Assembly (NCBI GenBank): GCA_964423835.1
Contig: CAYRGJ010000009.1
Location: forward strand, 1 to 64,000
Direction: 5' to 3'
Source: JAFGCL01 sp964423835
GTDB taxonomy: Bacteria; Chloroflexota; Dehalococcoidia; UBA2247; RBG-13-53-26
Length of the DNA stretch: 64,000 nucleotides
Shown: positions 23,488 to 31,915 of the stretch, one piece after another
Numbering within the stretch: the first letter of the stretch is position 1
How the letters are laid out: the number at the start of each line of letters is the position of its first letter
The notes under the pieces: generated by a model
The model's input: the letters and a program-made list of their open reading frames with translations, nothing else
Told to the model about the DNA's origin: nothing
The model's database searches: none
Made by a program: the position numbers and the translations under genes

Positions 23488-24333
23488 ATGGCTAAAGGAG
23501 TACTCTACGATGGCACCCGCTGCATCGGGTGCCGGGCCTGCTCTGTGGCCTGCAAGGTTTGGAACAACCTCAGGGCTGATCTCAACGCGGAAGTCACTAC
23601 CGACGGCGGCATCCCGGGGAAGGGCACCGTCTCGGACAAGACCTTCACCTACATGCGCTTCCGCGAGGTTGAGGACGAGGCCGCTCCCGGAGGCATGAAG
23701 TGGGCCTTCGTCAAGATCCAGTGCATGCACTGCCTGCACCCGGCCTGCCAGACGGCCTGCATCGTGGGAGCGCTGCGGAGGAAGAGTGACACTGGCGCCG
23801 TGGAGTACGACCGGGGCAAGTGCATCGGCTGCCGCTACTGCATGGTGGCCTGCCCCTTCGGCATCCCCTGCTACGAGTGGGACCGCCCGTCGCCGTGGAT
23901 CAAGAAGTGCACCTTCTGCGCCGACAGGCAGGTAGGCACCATGGATGAGGAGCGCCAACTGGAACCCGCCTGCGTCACCACCTGCCTCACCGACGCCCTG
24001 ATCTTCGGGGAGCGGGAGGACCTCATCGCCGAAGCCAAGAGCCGTTTCGAGAGAGAGCCGGACCGCTACTGGAAGGACGAAAACGGCGAACACCACATCT
24101 ATGGCGAGCACGAAGTGGGCGGCACGGCCTGGATGTACATCTCCTCGGTTTCCCCCGACGAGCTGGACCTCCCCGAAGTCAGCGACGAAGAGGTCCCGAC
24201 GAACGCCCACAAGGCCATGGGCACCCTGCCCTACTATGCCGCGGGCGTGATCGGGCTGATGGGCGCGGTCTACTGGGTCACCAAGAGGAAGCAGAAGATC
24301 GCCGCCGGCGCGCACGACAAGAAGGAGGGATGA
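23488..24333 (+). CDS. fdhB: Formate dehydrogenase iron-sulfur subunit with C-terminal membrane anchor
   Basis: The 281-aa protein carries four [4Fe-4S] clusters: CIGCRACSVAC near the start, CMHCLHPACQTAC, CIGCRYCMVACPFG, and CTFC with PACVTTC. This is the pattern of FdnH/HybA/NrfC-type electron-transfer subunits. A single transmembrane helix (YYAAGVIGLMGAVYWV) near residue 250 and a basic end anchor it, as in FdnH. It passes electrons from the catalytic subunit to the membrane. GTGGAGG-AAAAAGT precedes the ATG, and its stop overlaps the next start (ATGA). No own signal peptide is seen, so export may be piggy-back with the TAT-signal-bearing catalytic subunit. Confidence 0.85.
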   Translation: MAKGVLYDGTRCIGCRACSVACKVWNNLRADLNAEVTTDGGIPGKGTVSDKTFTYMRFREVEDEAAPGGMKWAFVKIQCMHCLHPACQTACIVGALRRKSDTGAVEYDRGKCIGCRYCMVACPFGIPCYEWDRPSPWIKKCTFCADRQVGTMDEERQLEPACVTTCLTDALIFGEREDLIAEAKSRFEREPDRYWKDENGEHHIYGEHEVGGTAWMYISSVSPDELDLPEVSDEEVPTNAHKAMGTLPYYAAGVIGLMGAVYWVTKRKQKIAAGAHDKKEG

Positions 24334-25496
24334 CGGTCATGACTAACACCGAAGTGCAGAAACCGGGCCGCCTTCCCTGGGGCACCATGATCCTGGTCCT
24401 GCTGGTGGTCATCGCCGCCGCCGTGGCCGTGGCCCGCTATGCCAAGGGCCTGGGCTACGTCAGCAACATGAGCGACGGCCGCGCCTGGGGCCTCTGGATT
24501 CCCTTCGACCTCTACTGCGGCGTGCCACTCGCCGCCGGCGGTTTCACCATGGCCGCCATCGTTTACATCTTTAACAACAAGAAGTACCTGCCCCTGGCCC
24601 GCCCCGCCATCCTGACCGCCTTCCTGGGCTATTTGCTGGTGGTCTTCGCCCTCCTGGTGGACCTGGGCCAGCCCTGGTACATCTTCAAGATGATCTGGAA
24701 CCCCAACATCCACTCGCCGCTGTACGAAGTCGGCTGGTGCGTCATGCTGTACAACATCGTCCTCTTCCTGGAGTTCATCCCGGCCGTCTTCGAGAAGCTC
24801 AACTGGAGGGTGCCGCTGCGGTTGCTGCACATGATCGAGATACCGCTGATCATCGCCGGCATCGTGATCTCCGTCGGCCACCAGAACTCCCTGGGGTCCA
24901 TGCTGCTGCTCATGGGCAACGACCTCAATCACCTGTACTACACGCCCATCCTGCCGCTGCTGTTCTTCCTGCACGCGGCCGCCGTGGGCCCGGCCATGGT
25001 GCTCTTCGAGACCAGCATCAGCAACAAGGTCTTCGGCCACCATCTCGACGTGGACGTCCTGGGCGGGGTGGGCAAGCTCCTGCGCATCCCCCTGGTGCTG
25101 TACCTGGGCTTCCGGGTGGGAGACATCATCGCCGCCGGCGAGTTCGGGGCCCTCTTCAGCTCGGGCGACTGGCCGTCCAACGCCTGGTGGTGGGGCGAGA
25201 CCATCGTCGGCGCCGTCATCCCGCTCATCCTGTTCTCACTGCCATCGGTCCAGAAGAGCCGCGGGTGGCTCTTCGGGAGCGCCATCCTGGTGATCCTGGG
25301 CCTGATCGTGACCCGGTTCAGCTACACGCTGATGAGCCTGGCTATGCGGCCGGGCTACGGCACCTACTTCCCGTCCTTTGGCGAGATCGCCATTTCGGCG
25401 GGGCTGCTGGCCGCGGGCATGCTGGTGATTATGCTGGCCAACAAGTACCTGCCCATCGCCGGGCAGGGAGCTCACGAGGAGGCGCCGGCCACCTAG
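24330..25496 (+). CDS. NrfD/HybB-like membrane quinone-interacting subunit
   Basis: The 388-aa protein is an integral membrane protein with about nine to ten helices, typical of the NrfD/PsrC/HybB family, which take electrons from iron-sulfur partners and pass them to quinone without heme. Landmarks are WGLWIPFDLYCGVPLAAGG near residue 52, then conserved Trp/Pro/Tyr residues in the loops and GHQNSLGSMLLLMGNDLNHL in the middle. It takes the place of the FdnI cytochrome b in this operon. Its ATG overlaps the stop of the iron-sulfur subunit, and 72 bp separate it from the catalytic subunit. Confidence 0.85.
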   Translation: MTVMTNTEVQKPGRLPWGTMILVLLVVIAAAVAVARYAKGLGYVSNMSDGRAWGLWIPFDLYCGVPLAAGGFTMAAIVYIFNNKKYLPLARPAILTAFLGYLLVVFALLVDLGQPWYIFKMIWNPNIHSPLYEVGWCVMLYNIVLFLEFIPAVFEKLNWRVPLRLLHMIEIPLIIAGIVISVGHQNSLGSMLLLMGNDLNHLYYTPILPLLFFLHAAAVGPAMVLFETSISNKVFGHHLDVDVLGGVGKLLRIPLVLYLGFRVGDIIAAGEFGALFSSGDWPSNAWWWGETIVGAVIPLILFSLPSVQKSRGWLFGSAILVILGLIVTRFSYTLMSLAMRPGYGTYFPSFGEIAISAGLLAAGMLVIMLANKYLPIAGQGAHEEAPAT

Positions 25497-25568
25497 GGAG
25501 AAGCCGGAATTGAGGAAGTCCAGTCACATGTCTCTAACGTCAGTCGGTCTGCCGACAAGGAGGAATAG

Positions 25569-28500
25569 ATGCAGGTAACACGCCGTCAGTTCCTGGTAGG
25601 GGCGGGGGCGGTCACCGGGGGCCTGGCCCTGTCCACCCTGGGGGTGAACGTCAGCCCAGCCAGGGCCTATGCCGCGGACTTGACCAAGATCAAGAAGGTG
25701 CTGAATTCCACGGAAACGACCACTATCTGCTGCTATTGCTCGTGCGGGTGCAGCCTCGTCTGCAGCACGGGTGATGACGGCCAGATATTCCACATCGAAG
25801 GAGACCCGGATCACCCCATTAACGAGGGCACGCTCTGCCCCAAGGGCGCCGCGCTGATGCAGACCACCGCGGCCAACGAGCACCGCCTGAAGACCGTCCT
25901 CTACCGGGCTCCCTACTCGAAGGAATGGGAAGAGAAGGACTGGCAGTGGGCGTTTAACGAGATGGCCAAGAGGATCAAGGCCGTCCGGGACGCGGACTTC
26001 GTCGCCACCAACAGCAAGGGGAATATAGTCAACCGGGTGGAGACTATGGCCTTTCATGGGAGCTCCAACGTGGACAACGAGGAGTGCTTCATGATGGCCT
26101 CTGTAGCGAGGGCATTGGGTCTGGTGTATGTAGATCACCAGGCCCGGGTTTGACACGGCCCGACTGTACCGGCTCTGGCAGAGTCGTTCGGGCGTGGCGC
26201 GATGACCAACCACTACATCGATCTGAAGCACGCAGACGTGTTTCTGATCCAGGGCAGCAATGCCGCGGAGCATCACCCCATGGCCATGAAGTGGGTGCTC
26301 CGGGCTCAGGACCGCGGGGCCAAGATCATCCATGTCGACCCGCGGTTCACCCGCACCTCCTCCAAGGCGGATGTCTACTGCCGGCTGCGGTCGGGGACCG
26401 ACATCGCCTTCCTGGGCGGGATGATCAAGTACATCATCGACAACAACCGGTACTTCAAGGAGTACGTGGAGAACTACACCAACGCCCTGTTCATAGTACC
26501 CGACACGTATTCCTTCAACGACGGGCTCTTCTCCGGCTACAATCCGGAGACGCGCAAGTACGATACCAGCCAGTGGGCGGTGGTCCGGGACGGCGCGGAC
26601 CCCATAGCGGATCCCCCCAATGCGGGTGTGCCCCGTAAGGCGGCCAGCCTGGATGACCCCGCCTGCGTTTTTCAGAGGCTCAGGGAGCACTACTCCCGCT
26701 ATACCCTGGAGAAGGTCTCCGAGATCACCGGGACCCCGGTCGACAAGCTGCAGGAGGTCTACGATCTCTTCTCTTCGACGGGCACCAGGAACCGGGCCGG
26801 GACCGTTATGTACGCCCTGGGGCAAACCCAGCACTCCATCGCCGTCCAGAACATCAGGACCATGTGCATGGTCCAGCTGCTGCTGGGCAACATCGGCATC
26901 TGCGGCGGGGGCGTGAACGCCCTGCGCGGCGAGCCCAACGTGCAGGGCTCCACGGACTTCGCCCTGCTGTACCACTACCTGCCGGGGTACCTCAAGGCGC
27001 CCAATGACACCCTGACCAGCCTGGAGCAATACGTGTCCAAGGGGTTCAGCAAGACCGATGAGCCCAAGTCGGTGAACTGGTGGTCCAACTACCAGAAGTA
27101 CATCGTGAGCCTCTTGAAGACCTGGTACGGCGACAGCGCCACGGCGGCCAACGATTTCGCCTACCACTGGGTGCCCAAGTACGACAATGGGGTGGACTGG
27201 TCCGCCATGACCATGTACGACCGGATGCTCAACGGGGGCATAAAGAGCTACATTACCGTTGGCACCGACCCGGCGGTCAGCATGCCCAACGCCAACAAGG
27301 TCCGGGCCGCCCTGAAGAACCTGGACTGGATGATACACGTCAACATCTTCGACAACGAGACGGCCTCCTTCTGGAAGGGGCCGGGCAACGACCCCGAGGA
27401 GATTAAAACCGAGGTCTTCCTGCTGCCTGCCGCGGCCTCCGTGGAGAAGGAAGGCAGCCAGAGCAACAGCGGCCGCTGGATGCAGTGGAAGTACCAGGCG
27501 GCGAAGGCGCCGGGAGACGCGCTGTACACCGGCGACATCTTCTACCAGCTGATGGCGAAGCTGAAGGAGCTCTATCGGACCGAAGGCGGCAGCTTCCCCG
27601 ATCCCATTCTGAACCTGGAGTGGGACTACGCCGATGAGGGCGGCTGGAGCCCCCTCAAGACTTCCAAGGCCATTAACGGGTACTTCCTGGAGGACACCAC
27701 CGTCGGCGCCGTGAGCTTCAAGAAGGGTGAGCTGGTGCCCGGCTTTGGCAACCTGCAGCCTGACGGCAAGACGTCCTGCGGCATGTGGATCTTCAGCGGG
27801 GCCTTCACCAAGGATGGGCAGAACCTGATGGCCAGGAGAGGCAAGGAAGACCCGACAGGACTGGGGCTCTTCCCGAACTGGTCCTTCTGCTGGCCCTACA
27901 ACCGGCGCATCATCTACAACAGGGCCTCCGTGGACCTGGACGGCAACCCCTGGAACCCGGACAGGCCGCTGCTCAGATGGGACCCCGCCACCAGCACCTG
28001 GGTGGGCGACATCGCGGACGGAGGCGGCGCCCCCGCGGGCCAGGCCGCCGGCAAGCTGCCCTTCATCATGAAGACGGAGGGCGTGGGCAACCTCTACGGG
28101 CCCGACAGCCTGGCCGACGGCCCCTTCCCCGAGCACTACGAGCCACGAGAGGGACCGTTCACCCAGAACCTGATGTCCTCTCAGCACAACAGCCCCATCA
28201 TAAAGATCTTCGCCGGGGAGATGGACCCGATCGCCAACGCCAGCGAGGAGTTCCCGATAGTGATGACCACCTACTCCTGCACTGAGCACTGGTGCAGCGG
28301 GGCCCTGACCCGGTGGCAGTCGTTCCTGGTGGAGCTGCAGCCCCATACCTACTGCGAGCTAAGCTACGAGCTGGCCCAGGAGAAGGGGATCAAGAACGGC
28401 GACTGGGTCACCGTCTCATCGGCCCGGGGCTCCGTTGATGCCCTGGCCGTGGTTACCCACCGCTTCAAGCCCATGACCTGCGGCGGCAAGACCGTCCACC

Positions 28501-28649
28501 AGATGGGCATGACCTTCAACGGCGGCTGGCTGTTCCCCGAGGACTTCGGCGACAGCGCCAACCTGCTCACTCCCACGGTGGGAGACGGCAACTCCATGAC
28601 CCCCGAGTACAAGGCCTTCATGGTCAACGTCAAGAAGAGAGACGGCTAG
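25569..28649 (+). CDS. fdhA: Formate dehydrogenase catalytic subunit, selenocysteine-containing, TAT-exported
   Basis: The gene reads through an in-frame TGA at 26151-26153, giving 1026 aa with selenocysteine at position 195. Around it the text DHQARV-Sec-HGPTV matches FdnG/FdoG, where Sec binds Mo or W. The N-terminus has a TAT signal (TRRQFLVG, hydrophobic core). The [4Fe-4S] site is C54-x2-C57-x3-C61 plus C91 in CPKG. The molybdopterin-guanine-dinucleotide domains follow, ending in the typical C-terminal barrel (QEKGIKNGDWVTVSSARG, VHQMGMTFNGGW). It oxidises formate to CO2, or the reverse, outside the membrane. It forms one operon with the Fe-S and NrfD-like subunits. Without Sec decoding the product would be a useless 194-aa fragment; two separate genes are rejected because both parts share one frame and one fold. 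Confidence 0.9.
26151..26200 (+). promoter_or_regulatory. UGA selenocysteine codon and bacterial SECIS-like hairpin
   Basis: The TGA at 26151 is followed at once by a foldable segment: CAC, GCCC and GACU on the 5' side pair with AGUC, GGGC and GUG on the 3' side, with a bulge, and an apical CC-GGCUCU-GG loop. Position and loop (G-rich followed by pyrimidines, like GGUCU of E. coli fdhF) suit SelB binding. Confidence 0.65.
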
Positions 28650-28686
28650 GCCTGGCCCGGCGGCCAGAACAGGATCGTTTGATGGA

Positions 28687-28722
28687 GCTGCCCCGGTCCC
28701 AGGACCGGGGCAGCTTTCCTTT
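28687..28722 (+). terminator. Terminator after the catalytic subunit gene
   Basis: A 13-bp stem (28687-28699 with 28702-28714) followed by a T-rich tail (TTTCCTTT) lies between the catalytic gene and fdhE and may lower expression of downstream cofactor genes. Confidence 0.75.
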
Positions 28723-28751
28723 CCGGAACCCCGAGGATGTAGAATAGAGCT

Positions 28752-29669
28752 ATGAGCCAGCCTCAAGACCGCGAGATTCGGAGGATCGAGAAGACCCTCG
28801 ACCGTATCCAGAAGGAGAAGCCCTCCCTGGGGCCCATTGCCGAAGCGATGAGGGTGGTCCTGGTCTCCCGGGCCGCGCTCAAGGCCAGGATACCCCAATC
28901 CCGTTTTCCCCTCCCGCCGCCGGACCCCAAGCGCCAGATGGAAGGCCTCCCGGCGCTGGACCGGGAAAACCTGGCGGGCCTGGCTGACCCCTGGGGGGAG
29001 ACGGTGGCCGCTACCATCGGGCCCCTGGCCAGGGCCTTTCCGGGCATCGCCGCGGAGGCGCAGCGGCTGCATGAGGCCCTGCACAAGGGCCAGGCGGACC
29101 TTCAGGACTGCCTGCGGGCCCTGATGAGGGGTGACGAGGAGGCTCTCGATCGCATCGCCGGCCGCCTGACAATCCCGGCCCCTGTGCTGGGATTCCTCCT
29201 GGGCCAGATGCTGAAGCCCTTTGTGGAGAAGAGGACAGAGCCGCTTCAGGCTCTGGTCCGCAAGCTGCCCTGGCACCGCGGCTTCTGCCCCGTCTGCGGG
29301 TCCCTCCCCGAGATCTCCTTCCTGCAGGGAGAGGGAGGGCAGAGGTGGCTGCGCTGTTCGCTGTGCGCCTGCGAGTACCAGTTCAACCGGATGCTCTGCC
29401 CGCACTGCGAGGCCCAGGGCCAGAAGAAGAACCTGATCCGGGTTGAGGGGCGCCAGCACGAGTTTGCCGAGCTCTACTCCGACTGCCGCCGGTACGTCGT
29501 GGGGATTGACCTGCGGGAAGCGAAGGGCGAGCCCATCACGGCCGCCTCCGCCGTGGGCCTGGTGCACCTGGATATAATGGCCCAGGAGAAGGGCTACAGC
29601 CCCATGGCCGTCTGCGCCTGGAACGTGATAGCTCTGCCCGGGCCGGACGCGAGTACGGGGGACCGTTGA
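28752..29669 (+). CDS. fdhE: FdhE, formate dehydrogenase accessory protein
   Basis: The 305-aa protein has the FdhE rubredoxin-like metal sites: CPVCGS and CSLC in one knuckle, CPHC and YSDCRRYVVGID in the second. FdhE is needed for maturation of TAT-exported respiratory formate dehydrogenases in the cytoplasm before export. The N-terminal 150 residues are helical as usual. It sits 102 bp after the catalytic subunit, beyond a terminator hairpin, and its TGA overlaps the TTG start of the next gene (TTGA). Identity is supported by motif and by neighbourhood. Confidence 0.9.
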   Translation: MSQPQDREIRRIEKTLDRIQKEKPSLGPIAEAMRVVLVSRAALKARIPQSRFPLPPPDPKRQMEGLPALDRENLAGLADPWGETVAATIGPLARAFPGIAAEAQRLHEALHKGQADLQDCLRALMRGDEEALDRIAGRLTIPAPVLGFLLGQMLKPFVEKRTEPLQALVRKLPWHRGFCPVCGSLPEISFLQGEGGQRWLRCSLCACEYQFNRMLCPHCEAQGQKKNLIRVEGRQHEFAELYSDCRRYVVGIDLREAKGEPITAASAVGLVHLDIMAQEKGYSPMAVCAWNVIALPGPDASTGDR

Positions 29670-30262
29670 CGCCCATCGAGCGGGTGGGCCCGTACACCTG
29701 GGAGGAGTTCCTGGAGAGGATCCGCCAGTTCCACAGCTACCCCGCCCCCGGTGTGCTCGTCGGCGGCGTCATGGTGGCCATGGCCATGGAGCAGATCCCC
29801 GCTGGCGTCCTGTTCAATGCCATCTGCGAGACCTCTTCGTGCCTCCCGGACTCCGTCCAGCTCCTGACGCCATGCACCGTGGGAAACGGCTGGCTGCGGG
29901 TAATCAACCTGGGGAAGTACGCTGTCAGCCTCTATGACAAGTACGAGGGCAACGGGGTGCGCGTCCACCTGGACCCGGCCAAGCTTGAGGGCTGGGACCA
30001 GGTGCGGGACTGGCATCTTAAGCTGAAGACCAAGCGGGAGCAGGATTCCGCCCTCCTCCAGGAGCAGATCCGGCAGGCAGGGCGGGCCATCTGCACGCTG
30101 CGCCCGGTGCAGGTCAAACAGGGGGAGAGGGCCAGGAGCTCCAAGGGGGCCATCGGCATATGCCGGTCCTGCGGGGAGGCCTACCCGGTGAAGGACGGCG
30201 TAGTCTGCCTGGGGTGCCAGGGGCTGGCGCCGTACGAAGCCGGCGGCGCGCAGCCGGGGTGA
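29666..30262 (+). CDS. FmdE-family protein with C-terminal zinc finger
   Basis: The 198-aa protein resembles FmdE (formylmethanofuran dehydrogenase subunit E-like): FHSYPAPGVLVGGVMVAMAM near residues 21-40 and CETSSCLPDSVQLLTPCTVGN thereafter contain the His and Cys residues conserved in this family. The C-terminus has CRSCGEAYP and CLGC, a zinc ribbon. FmdE-like proteins are linked to molybdenum or tungsten enzymes in bacteria that lack methanogenesis; a role in cofactor insertion or metal delivery is inferred. The TTG start overlaps the fdhE stop. The usual family HxC metal site seems shifted (FNAICETSSC), so the exact ligand set is not certain. Confidence 0.75.
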   Translation: MTPIERVGPYTWEEFLERIRQFHSYPAPGVLVGGVMVAMAMEQIPAGVLFNAICETSSCLPDSVQLLTPCTVGNGWLRVINLGKYAVSLYDKYEGNGVRVHLDPAKLEGWDQVRDWHLKLKTKREQDSALLQEQIRQAGRAICTLRPVQVKQGERARSSKGAIGICRSCGEAYPVKDGVVCLGCQGLAPYEAGGAQPG

Positions 30263-30285
30263 AGCCCGGCCGGAATCTGCCGCTC

Positions 30286-30371
30286 GCCGGGTCGGCCGCG
30301 GTAACCACCACAGGCCGGGTCGGCCGAGGAATCTGCCGCCGGCCGGGTCGGCCGCACAGACACCATCACAG
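30286..30371. repeat. Imperfect tandem repeat, about 28-bp unit, three copies
   Basis: GCCGGGTCGGCCG occurs at 30286-30298, 30314-30326 and 30342-30354 at an exact 28-bp period, each followed by a related purine/C-rich spacer. It lies immediately upstream of the promoter of the MoeA-like gene. Confidence 0.6.
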
Positions 30372-30412
30372 GCCGGAAGCTCTATAGTCCGCCGCTGGCC
30401 GGGCGGTCCGGT

Positions 30413-30442
30413 TTGCAGGGAGCAGTGCGCCCCCGGTATGAT
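30413..30442 (+). promoter_or_regulatory. Promoter of the MoeA-like/mod gene group
   Basis: TTGCAG (30413-30418) and TATGAT (30437-30442), 18 bp apart; an overlapping TATAGT at 30442-30447 is an alternative -10. Confidence 0.5.
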
Positions 30443-30449
30443 ATAGTTT

Positions 30450-30645
30450 AGACCGGGCCACGCCTGATGCTCCATCGGGCGCTGCCCGTGACCGCCGCCC
30501 GAGGCGGCATTGAATCGAATATATCGACTCTTCGAGCCACGGCGCCTAAGTCGCCAGATATGGCGCCCCGGCCGACGGACTCCCCGGAGTCCCGATTGGG
30601 CACAAGTGGAAACGCTTGTACCTCCCACGGGAAAGGAGAGGGAAC
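30450..30645 (+). ncRNA. Candidate Mo/W-cofactor riboswitch
   Basis: CCUAAGUC (30545-30552) and GAUAUGG (30557-30563), enclosed by a GGCG/CGCC stem, are an exact 11-nt tetraloop receptor. A 7-bp hairpin capped by GAAA (30602-30619) is the matching tetraloop. Further hairpins lie at 30494-30508 and 30577-30592, and CTCC (30622-30625) can pair with the GGAG of the ribosome binding site (30636-30639). Moco-type riboswitches are known to use a tetraloop and receptor, and the next gene is MoeA-like. Class assignment is inference. Confidence 0.5.
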
Positions 30646-30873
30646 ATGAGCAGAGCTACATGACGCGCGGCCCCATTCCATCCGCGGAATGGCCGGCCGG
30701 TCATCCCAAACCCCCACGGTAACGCAGCCCCCGGCGCCAGTGCCCGTGGTTTTCCGCGTGGAGACGGCGTGGCGCCGCGGGCGCCCCGGGGCACTTCCCG
30801 GCCAGGTCAGGGCGGATGATTCACCCCGCCGGTCCCCGGCGTGTGCCCGGGCCGGCCGGAGCGAGGAGAAACC

Positions 30874-31896
30874 ATGATCAGCAAGGTTAGAGTTGAAGAG
30901 GCAGTAGGGCTGAAGCTGGCCCACGATATCACGAAGGTGGTGCCGGGCGGCTTCAAGGGGGCCGCCTTCCGGCGCGGCCACGTTATCCGAAACGAGGACA
31001 TCGACGAGTTCCTCCGCATGGGCAAGGAGCACGTCTTCGTCATGGACCTGGACGAGGGCCAGCTGCATGAGGACGAGGCCGCGGTGCGCATCGCCCGGGC
31101 GGTGACGGGGCCCGGGCTTGTCCCATCGGAGCCGAAGGAGGGGCGGGTCAACCTGACAGCGGCGACGGCCGGGCTGCTCAAGGTCAACGTGGAGGCCCTG
31201 GAGGCCATCAACTCGCTGGGCGACATCATCGTGGCCACGGCCCACACTAATACCGTCTGCAAGGAGGGGGCCAGGGTAGCCGCCATGCGCATCATACCGC
31301 TGGCCATCGGCGAGGATGCGCTGGCCCGGATGGAGGGGATAGCCCGGGACGGGGCGCCGGTGATCGGCGTGTACCCCCTCAAGCTGACCCGCATCGGAGT
31401 CATCGTCACCGGCAGTGAGGTCTTCCAGGGGCGCATCCCTGATGGCTTCTCGGAGGTGATACGGCGCAAAGTGGAGGCCCTGGGCGCCCGGGTGCAGGAG
31501 CATGCCGTGGCGCCCGACGACGCCGGGGTGATCGCAGAGACCATCCGGGCCATGCAGGCCAAGGGCTGCCAGGCGATCGTCTGCTGCAGCGGCATGTCGG
31601 TGGACCCGGACGACGTCACCCCCGAGGGTGTCCGCCGCTCCGGGGCCGAGGTCCGTTTCTACGGCGTGCCCATCATATCGGGCGCCATGTCCCTGTACGC
31701 CAGGCTGGGGGACACGCACATACTGGGGGTTCCCGCCTGCACCATGCATGCGCCCAACACCGCCTTCGACAAGCTGCTCCCCATTGTTCTGGCGGATCAG
31801 GAGCCGGCCCTGCGGGAGCTGCGGAAGCTGGGTCACGGGGGCCTGTGCCTGAAGTGCGAGGCCTGCGCCTACCCCGTGTGCCCCTTCTGCAAGTGA
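30874..31896 (+). CDS. MoeA-like molybdopterin-binding protein with Cys-rich tail
   Basis: The 340-aa protein has a molybdopterin-binding (MoCF) domain in its second half: IGVIVTGSEVFQGRI, later CCSGMSVDPDDVTPEGVR and the GAMSLYARLGDTHILGVPAC segment. The N-terminal part resembles the MoeA domain but is shorter than in MoeA (about 400 aa). The end is unusual: CLKCEACAYPVCPFCK, six cysteines in 16 residues, fit for an iron-sulfur or zinc site. Proteins of this type occur next to Mo/W enzymes and may deliver or proof-read the cofactor for formate dehydrogenase. GAGGAG precedes the ATG. A structured leader suggests riboswitch control. Confidence 0.75.
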   Translation: MISKVRVEEAVGLKLAHDITKVVPGGFKGAAFRRGHVIRNEDIDEFLRMGKEHVFVMDLDEGQLHEDEAAVRIARAVTGPGLVPSEPKEGRVNLTAATAGLLKVNVEALEAINSLGDIIVATAHTNTVCKEGARVAAMRIIPLAIGEDALARMEGIARDGAPVIGVYPLKLTRIGVIVTGSEVFQGRIPDGFSEVIRRKVEALGARVQEHAVAPDDAGVIAETIRAMQAKGCQAIVCCSGMSVDPDDVTPEGVRRSGAEVRFYGVPIISGAMSLYARLGDTHILGVPACTMHAPNTAFDKLLPIVLADQEPALRELRKLGHGGLCLKCEACAYPVCPFCK

Positions 31897-31915
31897 CCGG
31901 CGGCCGGATGAGAAG

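Larger units (their letters stand above)
30263..30873 (+). other. Leader of the MoeA-like gene with promoter, repeats and structured RNA
   Basis: 611 bp without a normal gene. It holds 28-bp imperfect repeats (30286-30371), a promoter (30413-30442), a heavily structured RNA (about 30450-30640), a strong ribosome binding site feeding two tiny overlapping frames (30646-30663, 5 aa; 30660-30722, 20 aa) and 150 bp of GC-rich sequence before the next gene. Confidence 0.5.

Noticed and set aside
25524..28346. A 940-codon open frame on the minus strand opposite the formate dehydrogenase gene
   Set aside because: It is a by-product of GC-rich codon use: no ribosome site, no domain, and the plus strand encodes a clear enzyme.
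25569..28649. Formate dehydrogenase gene broken by a stop codon (pseudogene)
   Set aside because: The TGA sits exactly at the conserved selenocysteine position, in frame, with a hairpin behind it.
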